From positions 620,001-684,000 of the forward strand of contig NZ_CP072350.1 in assembly GCF_018127965.1 (NCBI RefSeq): DNA of 64,000 bases, in the 5' to 3' direction. The stretch is from Prevotella melaninogenica (GTDB lineage: Bacteria; Bacteroidota; Bacteroidia; Bacteroidales; Bacteroidaceae). This document shows positions 32,650-41,923 of the stretch, in pieces; within the stretch, counting starts at the first letter, position 1; each line of letters starts with the position of its first letter. Below the pieces are notes generated by a model. The model saw only the letters and a program-made list of their open reading frames with translations. It had not been told where the DNA came from and made no database searches. Position numbers and translations under genes: made by a program.

Positions 32650-32995
32650 GGTTCTTCCGAAATATGGAGTGATAAACTAAAAGTCTTATATAATAGGCAC
32701 ACGGAGTCACGGAGGGGACGGAGGTTATGCAATGTTACGGAGGTGCCTACGGCACAAAGAGCGACGGAGGCGTAGCGTACAGATTCTTGATAACTATTTT
32801 GGGATAAACGCTTTATGTGTAAATTACTAATAGAATTGGCAAATAAACTCCGTCGCTCTATGCACCGACGGTGCCTCCGTGACTTCCATTGCTTTATTTT
32901 AATAATCCTCCGTCCTCTCCGTGTCTCCGTGTGACATTTCCTCAGAAACCTAACCTTAAGTGGCAAAATTTATCACTCCAAAATCCTGAAGACCC
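32650..32995. mobile_element. MITE 1, ISL3-derived, complete (346 bp)
   Basis: An 8-bp target duplication AAAAATAA flanks the element exactly (32642-32649, 32996-33003). The left end GGTTCTTCCGAAATATGG and the inverted right end (GGGTCTTCAGGATTTTGG) match the ISL3 ends at 16751/18064. The interior is largely self-complementary with repeated ACGGAG/CTCCGT phrases and has no coding capacity, so it would need a transposase supplied in trans. Confidence 0.88.
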
Positions 32996-33285
32996 AAAAA
33001 TAAGCTTAATAGATTACTGGTCTAAGAGCAGAGAAATAAATTAAAACGATTCTTCTTTTATATTAATAGGTGGGATTTGATAGTTTCCTGCCACTCATTA
33101 AATGACTTTGTAGATAATTCTTCTTGTTAACCTCGTTTTCTAATATCTTTTATTTTCTTAAACTAATGTCGTATACTTTTGTCTACTTATTTACATATTC
33201 AAATGTGTCCTTTTTACAACCACATTCAGTTCTCTTTTATCTAAATATCTGCTCAACCCTTTTGTAGCCTATAAACTACGAGAAA

Positions 33286-33410
33286 TTTATAATTATAAGT
33301 GTTTTATGTACTCTTTTGTTTTAAATAGAAATTAGTAATACATTTTATGATTTAAAGTATAATTTTAATCGAAAAAAGATTGCTTCTTTTATAAATAATA
33401 TTTATATTTG
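33286..33410 (+). promoter_or_regulatory. Shared promoter module of the T9SS cargo operon
   Basis: From TTTATAATTATAAGTGTTTT to TATATTTG (33403-33410, a TAnnTTTG box) this stretch closely matches 44688-44812 upstream of the susC gene: ATGTACTCTTTTGTT, then TAATTTTAATCGAAAAA, then ATAAATAATATTTATATTTG. A leader of about 130 nt separates it from the first start codon. The rest of 33004-33546 is AT-rich without other recognisable features. Shared upstream DNA suggests common regulation. Confidence 0.65.
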
Positions 33411-33546
33411 CACCAGATATGTTATAGAACGAATAGCCTGTAAGAGTATTTACTCATCATTCGTCTAAAAACTCTTCAAGTAAGAGTTAAGATACCATAG
33501 AGATAAGGGTTGCATCTGATATTTGGTCACTAATAAATATGTATAT

Positions 33547-35148
33547 ATGAAGCAGGTTTACTATTTTATTTTCTTAATGCTACTGGCGTTCTCGTCAGTA
33601 AACGTAAAGGCTGACACCCCCGTTAAAATCAATATTGATGACGTTAATAGAGTTACCGTGAAGGTTAATTATGTCCCTGTGGCTGACCTTGTCAATGGTA
33701 CAAACACGGTTAACGTACCGCAATATGCCTCTTTAAGCATAGAGGCTAAGGAGGGATTTTATCTTAAGAGCGTTATAAAGACGGTTGATGACGACAACTC
33801 TGTAGCACAGACTATTAATAATCTAACCAGTTGCAACATCTATGTTTCAGATGCAGATAAGGGTAAACTTTTTAAGGTTAAGAGTGCTGATTTAGCTGCT
33901 GCTCGCACTGGTTCATGTACTGTAAAGGTTGATAATGCCTCAAAAGTGAGGGTATCACGCAATGAATCACACACGTCAGTAGCGTTGCAAAATGGTGAAA
34001 ACACTGTAAAATGGATTCCTAATACCGAGAAAACGCTTGTAATTACCAATGCTAATTATGGCGATGCCCCTATATATAAGGTGACCCTCGACGGTAACGA
34101 CGTAGCTTCTTCAGGTGGTCAATACTTTGTAACGCTGACTGCAGGCTGTGTTGTAGATATTAAAGCCGATTATCCAGACGTATCTTATCCAGTGAAGTTC
34201 AACTTTTCTAACGAGGCTGCGAAGGGTGTTATCTCAAAGGTAATGGCTGATGGTGTGGAAGTTAAGAACTACAAAGATGCTGATTTTAAGCTGAAAGCAG
34301 GAACAAAATTGTCATTAACTTTCGACCAAAACAACTATGCCTTAGATGCTTTTAAGGTCAATGGGACTGCCGTTACGATATATGGTAACTACGAATGTTA
34401 CGTGAAAGACAATCTTGTCTTTGATGTTCAGTCACATAAATATGCTACTGTAAAGGCTGTGTTGACTGTTGATAACGCAGCAAATATCACCGCTTATGAG
34501 GGACAAAGCTATAATAATAAGGTGATAACGCTACAGAATGGCAGTAATAATATTGAGTTAGGTGAGAAGAATAATCTCATTCAAATAAAGCCAAACAGCG
34601 GTTGTAAGATTGAGTCAATCAAGGCAAACGGTACTCCTGTAACAGCCAATTACGAAGGAGCATATGAGATAAGATTAACCGATGGAATGGCGATTGAGGT
34701 TACGACATCAGCCATTGTGCGCGACCAGAAGGCAACAGTTTTCATTGACGACATCAGCCTTGCGAACTATGGATTCAACTTCTACCGCTCTGACCACTCA
34801 ACGGTAAAGATGCAGACAGGCGAAAACACTGTCATGTTCTCAGCCGACGACCATCACTTCATGCTTGGCGCATACGGTAATGACTTGAGTAAGATGGTGG
34901 TTAAACTTAATGGAACGAAACTTACCCCACCTTATCCTGGCGGCACAAGCTTTGAGTTTGATTTAAAGAATGGCGACCGTCTGGAGGTCCTTCTCAAGGG
35001 CGAAACAAATGGCATTGAAGCCATAGAGTCAGTAAAGCAAGGCAAGGCTGTAGTCTATCGTCTTGATGGAAAGCGCATAGAAGGCACACAACTGCCTAAT
35101 GGAGTATATATTATTAATGGTAAAAAAGTTATAGTTAACAAGCGATGA
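33547..35148 (+). CDS. Secreted repeat-containing protein with T9SS-type C-terminus
   Basis: The ATG at 33547 gives 533 residues starting with a signal peptide (MKQVYYFIFLMLLAFSSVNV). An upstream in-frame start adds eight residues before it and is rejected. The body contains several weakly similar beta-rich modules with repeated phrases such as LQNGENTVKW, LQNGSNNIELG and MQTGENTVMF, probably tandem Ig-like domains. The C-terminus (about 490-533) has VVYRLDGKRIEG then LPNGVYIINGKKVIV, a short type A T9SS sorting-like region. Function is unknown; a surface or matrix protein is inferred. Its TGA overlaps the ATG of the protease gene (ATGA), implying translational coupling. Confidence 0.8.
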   Translation: MKQVYYFIFLMLLAFSSVNVKADTPVKINIDDVNRVTVKVNYVPVADLVNGTNTVNVPQYASLSIEAKEGFYLKSVIKTVDDDNSVAQTINNLTSCNIYVSDADKGKLFKVKSADLAAARTGSCTVKVDNASKVRVSRNESHTSVALQNGENTVKWIPNTEKTLVITNANYGDAPIYKVTLDGNDVASSGGQYFVTLTAGCVVDIKADYPDVSYPVKFNFSNEAAKGVISKVMADGVEVKNYKDADFKLKAGTKLSLTFDQNNYALDAFKVNGTAVTIYGNYECYVKDNLVFDVQSHKYATVKAVLTVDNAANITAYEGQSYNNKVITLQNGSNNIELGEKNNLIQIKPNSGCKIESIKANGTPVTANYEGAYEIRLTDGMAIEVTTSAIVRDQKATVFIDDISLANYGFNFYRSDHSTVKMQTGENTVMFSADDHHFMLGAYGNDLSKMVVKLNGTKLTPPYPGGTSFEFDLKNGDRLEVLLKGETNGIEAIESVKQGKAVVYRLDGKRIEGTQLPNGVYIINGKKVIVNKR

Positions 35149-37523
35149 GAAAAATTCTACTCACTGTATTTTGTTTATGTTCGGTAGGATTAGCTTACGG
35201 TCAGTCGAAGATTGACCTACAAAGTCAGTTGGAACTGTTCAAACTCCGTAACACTTCCATTCCTACCTACAACAGTCGTACACGTTCGTTTGAACGTCCA
35301 AAAAGTGTACCAGAGAACACGATGGCAATGGTCGAACTGAAGGATCAGAACGGTCGTGCAGACTTAGAGGCACAAGGAGTAAGGGTGCTGCGTGTACGTG
35401 GTAATATAGCCATTGTCGTGGCTCCAATAAAAGACATTGAGCGTATTGCAGACTTGAAGTGCGTTCGTCGTATGGAACTCCCACGTCGTGTCTATCAGAA
35501 GATGGATGTCGTTCGTAAGGAGATTGGTGTGGATAAGATTCACCAAGGTATCGACCTCCCACAGGCTTACACTGGTAAAGGCGTTGTAACGGGTATTGTT
35601 GACGGTGGTATTGACCCTAACCATATCAACTTCCTCAAGCCAGACGGCAGCACACGTTTCGGTTATATCAGTAAGATTACAGCCAGTCAGTCGAATAAGG
35701 ATGGTTATCAATTTGATAACTATTACCCTCGTGCCGTGCTTGACACCATGACTAACCGTGATAATGCATACGCTATTGAGGACTTTACGACCGATTCCTA
35801 CACTACGTTCCATGGTACTCACACTACTGGAATCATGGCAGGTGGATATAAAGGCGATATCACCTATGCTAAGACTAACGATAACGACAGGTCTTATAAA
35901 GTGGTTGGTCCTAATCCTTTCTATGGTTGTGCGACAGAGTCAGAGCTTGTTGCTTCGTGCGGTGATTTGCGTGACCAGTATATTGCATTTGGTGTTGATG
36001 ATGTCGTACAGTATTCACTACTATCAGGAAAGAAGCCAAAGCCATGTGTTATCAACCTTTCATTAGGTAGTAACATTGGTGTACACGACTCTACAAGTGT
36101 AATGAATCGTTTCCTTGCAGAGGAAGGAAAACACGCTATTATCTGTGTTGCTGCAGGTAACGAAGCGAACATGGGCATCGCATTAAAGAAGAATTTTACC
36201 GCTGCAGATGAGACGGTTAAGACTTTCCTCACGCCAATGCAGCCAGATACTTTGCGTTCTGGGAATAAGACCTACTTTAATCTTCGTAACGGACAGATAG
36301 CAGCTTATAGTAATGACTCTACAGAATTCGAGTTACAAATCGTTGTTACTAATGCAAATCGTCGTAACCGTGCTGTAGCCAGAATTCCTATTTTAAAGAA
36401 TACAAATGGTCAACCTGTGACCTATGCATCAGGTGGTAATGACTATTCAATGTCAGGCGCTGTGATTGACCCAAACTTTGCGAAAGCGTTTGATGGTTAC
36501 GTCACAGCAGCTTCTGCTATAGATGCTGAAACGGGCCGTTACTATGCTATGGCGCAGATAATGACCAGTGATAACCAGAAAGAAAATCAGGATGGCCACT
36601 ATAAACTGGCATTGGAAATAAAGAGTAAGAAGCCTGGACAGCGTGTTGAAGTTTATAGCGATGCACAGTTTATCTACTTCGATAGTAACAAGCAGGAGGG
36701 TTTCGTAAGCGGAACACGCAATGGTTCTATCAGCGATATGGCATGTGCTGCAAACATCGTTACTGTTGGTAGCTACAATGTACGCAACCACTGGTCATCT
36801 CTCGACGGCTTTGTTTATGGTTACAACAAGCGAGGTGACGAAGATGATTTCCCTGAAGGCGAGGCTTCACGCTTCTCTTCTTTCGGTACATTAGCCGATG
36901 GTAGAAACCTTCCACACGTATGTGCTCCGGGTGCATCTATCATCTCTTCTGTTAATACATACGCTGTAGAGAATACTGACTTAGGCTATACTGACATGGC
37001 ATTGCAGGGTAGGTTGGAGAAAGGTGGTAAGAAATACTACTGGCATCAATCTCTCGGTACATCTATGGCTACGCCTGTTGTGGCTGGTGCTATTGCCCTC
37101 TGGCTTGAAGCAAACCCAAGTTTGACAGTCAAGGACGTAGTCCGTATCATCCAGCAGACCGCTCGTAAGGATAAGTATGTTACTGGAACAGGTGACCCAG
37201 TACAGTGGGGAGCTGGTAAGTTTGACGCTTACGCTGGCTTGAAGCAGGTACTAATAGAAAAGGAAACCAATGGTATTAATGGCGTGAGATACGCTGAGAG
37301 TCAGGTAGTACCTGTCATCACAATGACTGGCGAACGTTCTTTCTCAGCCTTCCTTGCTGGTGCAAAGCAGCTGAATCTACGTGCTTACTCACTTAGCGGA
37401 CAGTTAGTTCACTCGCTCTCAGCACAAGGTGACGAACTCAACGTTAATGCTTCTTCATGGAACAAGGGCGTTTACTTTATTCAAGTAAATGGTGGTAAGG
37501 CACAACGTATCGTTATCTATTAA
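35145..37523 (+). CDS. Secreted S8 (subtilisin-like) serine protease, T9SS cargo
   Basis: A 792-residue preproprotease. It has a signal peptide (1-19), a propeptide-like region to about 135 and an S8 catalytic domain. The triad is D153 in TGIVDGGIDPNH, H223 in TFHGTHTTGIMAGG and S640 in LGTSMATPVVAGA. A long insertion lies between His and Ser with beta-rich content. The C-terminal ~75 residues show a type A sorting domain (RAYSLSGQLVHSLSAQG then WNKGVYFIQVNGGKAQRIVI). It should be exported by Sec, moved across the outer membrane by T9SS and act on extracellular protein. Start overlaps the preceding gene by 4 bp. Confidence 0.93.
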   Translation: MRKILLTVFCLCSVGLAYGQSKIDLQSQLELFKLRNTSIPTYNSRTRSFERPKSVPENTMAMVELKDQNGRADLEAQGVRVLRVRGNIAIVVAPIKDIERIADLKCVRRMELPRRVYQKMDVVRKEIGVDKIHQGIDLPQAYTGKGVVTGIVDGGIDPNHINFLKPDGSTRFGYISKITASQSNKDGYQFDNYYPRAVLDTMTNRDNAYAIEDFTTDSYTTFHGTHTTGIMAGGYKGDITYAKTNDNDRSYKVVGPNPFYGCATESELVASCGDLRDQYIAFGVDDVVQYSLLSGKKPKPCVINLSLGSNIGVHDSTSVMNRFLAEEGKHAIICVAAGNEANMGIALKKNFTAADETVKTFLTPMQPDTLRSGNKTYFNLRNGQIAAYSNDSTEFELQIVVTNANRRNRAVARIPILKNTNGQPVTYASGGNDYSMSGAVIDPNFAKAFDGYVTAASAIDAETGRYYAMAQIMTSDNQKENQDGHYKLALEIKSKKPGQRVEVYSDAQFIYFDSNKQEGFVSGTRNGSISDMACAANIVTVGSYNVRNHWSSLDGFVYGYNKRGDEDDFPEGEASRFSSFGTLADGRNLPHVCAPGASIISSVNTYAVENTDLGYTDMALQGRLEKGGKKYYWHQSLGTSMATPVVAGAIALWLEANPSLTVKDVVRIIQQTARKDKYVTGTGDPVQWGAGKFDAYAGLKQVLIEKETNGINGVRYAESQVVPVITMTGERSFSAFLAGAKQLNLRAYSLSGQLVHSLSAQGDELNVNASSWNKGVYFIQVNGGKAQRIVIY

Positions 37524-37543
37524 GGCTTGATACATATCGAATA

Positions 37544-37588
37544 ATATTCCCAAAGGATAGGACTAACACTCCTAACCCTTGGGAATAT
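37544..37588 (+). terminator. Hairpin between protease and LRR genes
   Basis: ATATTCCC (37544-37551) pairs with GGGAATAT (37581-37588), extended inward with one mismatch. It is not followed by a T-run, so it may attenuate transcription or protect mRNA ends in place of full termination. Confidence 0.45.
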
Positions 37589-37639
37589 GATAAGTAAACA
37601 TAAGCTATAAAATCAGAACACAATAATATTTATATTTAT

Positions 37640-40600
37640 ATGAAGCACAAATTTACTTTTTTGCCATCATTCCTCCTCTTAGTGATGGCTATGTTGTGGA
37701 GTTCGCTTGCTGCCCATGCACAAGACGAAGTTTTGATTCGATTCCACACCAATGTGCCTGAAAAGGCAAAAAAATCTGGTGTGGCAGCACAGGTTTCTTT
37801 TGTGTTGGGCTCTAAATCTGACAAGGCTGATGTCTCTATCGACTATGGTTCTGGTGATACCGAAGTTGAGATTAAGAAAGCTATTGTTGAGAATGATAAT
37901 GGCGAACAGACCATTAAGGGTACTCTCTGTACAAGTGCTGTGACAGATGCAGGCTGGGTAACGATTTCTGGTGACCCAGACGACCTCTATTTCTTCAATG
38001 CTTCTGGCAACGAGATTGACCAGATTCAGTTTAATGACAACTTGAAACTCCAGGTCTTGAACTTAGAGCATAACAACTTAAAGTCACTCAACATCGACCG
38101 TTTACAGAGTCTGAATATCATCTATTTGCAGGATAATCCTTTCTCTGCTACAACTCCATTGATGATTGGTCGTATGCCTAATCTTATGGTGTTGGAGGTT
38201 CCACAGATTGGACATATCTCTCCAAACTTCACACTGAAGAACTTCCCTAATCTCCGTTCGTTTGATGCTTACCACACTATCAGTCTCAAGACGGCAGATC
38301 CAACAGGCTGTCCATATCTGCAGCGTTTGAGTCTTGACATGACAAGTGTTGAAAGTGTAGACCTCTCAAAGAACCCAGAATTGCAGATTCTCAACGTGGG
38401 TGACTCTCGTGTTAATACACTTGACCTTAGCCATAACCCTAAGATTACACAGCTCTATATCTCTCACTCTTCTGGAACTGTCAATACTGACGTGAAGTTT
38501 GAGACCATTGATGTATCTCATTGTCCTGAACTTTACTACTTCTATTGTGGTGGTAATAACTTGAAAGAACTTGATTTAAGAAGCAATCCAAAGCTCTTTA
38601 CGCTCTCTTGTGATCGTAACCTCTTGAGAAAGCTCGACGTTAGTCAGAACCCTGCACTCTATAGTGTCAACGTACGTTATAACTATATGGACTTTGCTAC
38701 ACTGCCAGAGCCAGGCAACTGGTTTGAGTATTACCACGAGCAAAACCCTATGGAGTTGAACGATACATATAAGGTAGGTGATGTTATCGACCTTAGTAAG
38801 CGTGTGCTTCGTGCAAATACAACGACTCAGGCAAGACTCTATCGTGTTCCAAAGGCTGACCCAACAAAGCCAGTAGAGTTAGACGACAGCTATTACTCAT
38901 ACGAGGCTGGTAAGGTGACATTGAAGAAAGCACTTGATGAAGAAGTCTTTGTTCAGTTCACCAATAGCCGACTCAGAGACTATCCTATCCGCACAGAGAA
39001 CTTCCGTGTGAAGACTGTTGCCGAGTTTGGTAAGGATGTGAAGGCTGTTGAAATGTCAAGTCTTGGTTCAGAAGGTTCTCCTGTTAACATGTCAGTGGGT
39101 ATCCTTGGTGCTACAGCAGCTAATCCTGTAACAGTAAAGGTTGACTTAGGTGATGGAGAAACAAAGCCATTCCAGATTAAGGAAGAGCGTCCTGCTACAG
39201 CAAATATTGCTACTACACGTACTGGCGCAGGTAACATTATTATATATGTTCCACAAGATAAGTACGTAACAAGTCTTGAGTCTGATGGTCAATACATTGA
39301 TAACATCGACCTCTCTGCACTTACAGAACTTCGCATACTGACGTTGAAGAATGCAGGTCTTACTACTATTGACCTCTCTTACAACAATAAGCTTGAGAAG
39401 CTCGACCTCTCTCATAATCAGCTAAATCGTGTAGATCTCCGTGGTCCATCATCTTATTTTAATAAGAGTAAGTTGACTGATATCAACATTAGTTATAACC
39501 AAGTTGACTCATTGCTCTTCCATAGTATCTATGGTGTAACCAAACTGAACGTAAGTCATAACAAACTGAATAAGTTGGATCTTAAGGATGCCGACAACTT
39601 GCGTATGCTTGATATCTCTGACAATAAGTTCACTCGTCTCCTCCTTAACCACAGCGAACTCATCGAGGATATCAATGTGGCAAACAACGAACTTACCGAG
39701 GTGAAGATTCCACCTGTAGCACCAGTTAAGAAGTTGAATGTTAGTGGTAACTACTTCACATTGGCTAATATGCCTAACGACTTCGGTCTGACTCGTGGCA
39801 ACTTTATCTATGCACCACAGCATGTACTGCAGATTTCAACCTCTTCACCTGGTATTGATCTCTCTGAACAGAATATTACAAAGAATGGTGCCACAACTAA
39901 CTTTGTATGGAAGAAGAAAGATGGTTCATCATTACAGTTGGGCAAGGACTACACCATTACCAATGGTTCAGCTAAGTTCACCAACCTCGCACTTGATTCT
40001 ATCTATTGTGAGATGACGCATGCTGCTTATCCTGATTTCGACGGACAGAATGTCTTTAAGACTACTTATGTTCATCCTATCGCCTTCCCTAAATATGAGT
40101 TGGCATCATTTACTACTGTCAACCAGACCGATAGCGTAGTATTGTCTCTTGCAAGCTATGTTCCTGGTAAGTCTGTTTACTTCGAGTGGGGCGGCAATGG
40201 TAATGTCACACAGTATACACTTGGAGAGACTTACAAGATCTTCCAAGCTAAGTCAAAGCCAAATACAAAGGTACGTGTACTCGTTGCTGAGCCTGATGAT
40301 AAGGTGAAAGTCTTCAGTGTTGCAAACGTTAATATGACTGATGTAGACCTCACTGGTTTGAAGGAAGCGAAGCTCATTTCTATAACTCATGCCGGACTGA
40401 CGTCTGTTAAGCTCCCTGCAGCACCAAATCTTACAGATTTGAACCTTGAAGCAAATGAGTTGACTGACATTGATTTATCAGCTTTCCCAAAACTTAATTT
40501 CATCTCGTTAACGGGTAATAAGATTAAGAACTTCGACTTGTCAAAGGCACCAAACCTTGGTATTGCTTACCTCTCAAGCAATAAGATGAAGGAAATCAAG

Positions 40601-41350
40601 CTTGACAACCCTAAGCTTTGGAACCTTGACTTGAGCGATAACGACCTCGAAAGCGTGTCACTCGACAAGCTTCCTCAGTTAGAGCAGTTGTGGTTGAACG
40701 CTAATAAGTTGACAAAGGTTGACGTATCAAAGAATACTAACCTTAGAGTTCTCAACGTCGTAGGCAACCGTCTGAAGTTCTCTACAATGCCATTGCCAAG
40801 CAACAACGGCAAACGATTTGATAGATACTCTTACAACCTTCAGGCACCAATCGATGTTAAGTGCGTTGATGGTAAGGTTGACCTCAGTTCTGAAGCTGTC
40901 GTAGGCGGTGAGATGACAACCTACCACTGGTTCATCGGTAATGTGACCTATAAAGATGGCGAGTTACAAGGTGAGAAGTTAGAGGTCAATGATGAGTATA
41001 CCGTTGAGAATGGTGTAACTACATTGAAGCTCACTCAGGCTATCACCAACCTTGTTTGTGTGATGTCGAACGATAACTTCCCTAATGCACTTATCTATAC
41101 AAACTACATTGCGTTCACACCTGCAACAGGCATTGATGCTGTTACAGCTGATAAGGATGTTAAGATTCAGTTCTTCGATGGTGCAATTAGCGTTCTTGGC
41201 GCACAGAATAGCACAGTTGCTATCTACTCAATCGATGGTAAACTCGTTTACCAAGGTAAGGTTGCTGACGATAGCACACGCATCTCTCTTGCTCGTGGTA
41301 CCTACATCGTACGTGTAGGAAACAAGGCAGCAAAGATTAGCGTAAAGTAA
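37640..41350 (+). CDS. Large leucine-rich-repeat surface protein, T9SS cargo
   Basis: A 1236-residue protein with a signal peptide (residues 1-27, ending AAHA). Three blocks of leucine-rich repeats lie at about 120-350 (LNLEHNNLKSLNI, LDLSHNPKITQLYI), 560-715 (LTLKNAGLTTIDLSYNNKLE) and 905-1070 (LNLEANELTDIDLSAFPKL). They are separated by Ig-like or jelly-roll modules and are of the internalin-like LxxLxLxxN type, not the BspA/TpLRR type. The C-terminus (about 1155-1236) is a sorting domain with VAIYSIDGKLVYQG and ARGTYIVRVGNKAAKI. Probably a surface adhesin or protein-binding scaffold. It is the third gene of the operon and ends at a strong terminator. Confidence 0.92.
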   Translation: MKHKFTFLPSFLLLVMAMLWSSLAAHAQDEVLIRFHTNVPEKAKKSGVAAQVSFVLGSKSDKADVSIDYGSGDTEVEIKKAIVENDNGEQTIKGTLCTSAVTDAGWVTISGDPDDLYFFNASGNEIDQIQFNDNLKLQVLNLEHNNLKSLNIDRLQSLNIIYLQDNPFSATTPLMIGRMPNLMVLEVPQIGHISPNFTLKNFPNLRSFDAYHTISLKTADPTGCPYLQRLSLDMTSVESVDLSKNPELQILNVGDSRVNTLDLSHNPKITQLYISHSSGTVNTDVKFETIDVSHCPELYYFYCGGNNLKELDLRSNPKLFTLSCDRNLLRKLDVSQNPALYSVNVRYNYMDFATLPEPGNWFEYYHEQNPMELNDTYKVGDVIDLSKRVLRANTTTQARLYRVPKADPTKPVELDDSYYSYEAGKVTLKKALDEEVFVQFTNSRLRDYPIRTENFRVKTVAEFGKDVKAVEMSSLGSEGSPVNMSVGILGATAANPVTVKVDLGDGETKPFQIKEERPATANIATTRTGAGNIIIYVPQDKYVTSLESDGQYIDNIDLSALTELRILTLKNAGLTTIDLSYNNKLEKLDLSHNQLNRVDLRGPSSYFNKSKLTDINISYNQVDSLLFHSIYGVTKLNVSHNKLNKLDLKDADNLRMLDISDNKFTRLLLNHSELIEDINVANNELTEVKIPPVAPVKKLNVSGNYFTLANMPNDFGLTRGNFIYAPQHVLQISTSSPGIDLSEQNITKNGATTNFVWKKKDGSSLQLGKDYTITNGSAKFTNLALDSIYCEMTHAAYPDFDGQNVFKTTYVHPIAFPKYELASFTTVNQTDSVVLSLASYVPGKSVYFEWGGNGNVTQYTLGETYKIFQAKSKPNTKVRVLVAEPDDKVKVFSVANVNMTDVDLTGLKEAKLISITHAGLTSVKLPAAPNLTDLNLEANELTDIDLSAFPKLNFISLTGNKIKNFDLSKAPNLGIAYLSSNKMKEIKLDNPKLWNLDLSDNDLESVSLDKLPQLEQLWLNANKLTKVDVSKNTNLRVLNVVGNRLKFSTMPLPSNNGKRFDRYSYNLQAPIDVKCVDGKVDLSSEAVVGGEMTTYHWFIGNVTYKDGELQGEKLEVNDEYTVENGVTTLKLTQAITNLVCVMSNDNFPNALIYTNYIAFTPATGIDAVTADKDVKIQFFDGAISVLGAQNSTVAIYSIDGKLVYQGKVADDSTRISLARGTYIVRVGNKAAKISVK

Positions 41351-41374
41351 ATTAGTAGTTAATAAATAGTCAAT

Positions 41375-41430
41375 CCCCTTGTTTGTTGTAGAATACTTAT
41401 TCGGCAACAAACAAGGGGCTTCTTTTGTTT
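41375..41430 (+). terminator. Strong terminator after the LRR gene
   Basis: CCCCTTGTTTGTTG (41375-41388) pairs perfectly with CAACAAACAAGGGG (41405-41418), followed by CTTCTTTTGTTT. Confidence 0.85.
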
Positions 41431-41492
41431 ATGCTGCCTTATAAAGTCTAATAAAGATTCTTCTTGCTTCTGTCTCGGTGACAAATTGCAAC

Positions 41493-41575
41493 GTTTTAGC
41501 ACCTAACACTATTGGTGCTCACCATCAGCACGATGTGTGCTAAGCATCGACACGTTAGGTGATGAGAGTAGGAGA
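41493..41575. repeat. GTG...CAC palindromes at 22-nt spacing, third locus
   Basis: Units at 41493-41509 (GTTTTAGCACCTAACAC), 41515-41531 (GTGCTCACCATCAGCAC) and 41537-41553 (GTGCTAAGCATCGACAC) are separated by 5-nt spacers TATTG and GATGT. A decayed unit starts at 41559. 41576-41890 holds no gene. Confidence 0.65.
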
Positions 41576-41896
41576 GGGACTTTATAATCATTAGAATGAA
41601 TAGAATAGGTCATGTCCAGAATAGCAACAAAAAAGATTTAGAGGTCCTTAGCATGAAGATGAAAGTAGACAATAACTTCTTTGGCTATCTTAATCTCTCA
41701 TAGGTTATTATACTACAATGCCTTTCATCTTTATTTGTCTACATTGAAAAGAATATCTCATCATTTCATAATCCCGAAGGCTCAATAACATCTTACGAAC
41801 AGTTTTTACATAGGTAAATAAGAAAGTAACGTATACAAAAACAGACACATGGTTAAAATTCGTCATAAAAGATTAGATTATATGCCTTTTAATCCT

Positions 41897-41904
41897 TATC
41901 TTTG
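41897..41904 (+). promoter_or_regulatory. -7 box for the AspT-type transporter
   Basis: TATCTTTG matches TAnnTTTG, 19 nt before the ATG at 41924. Confidence 0.55.
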
Positions 41905-41923
41905 CACACACTAAATAATACTT

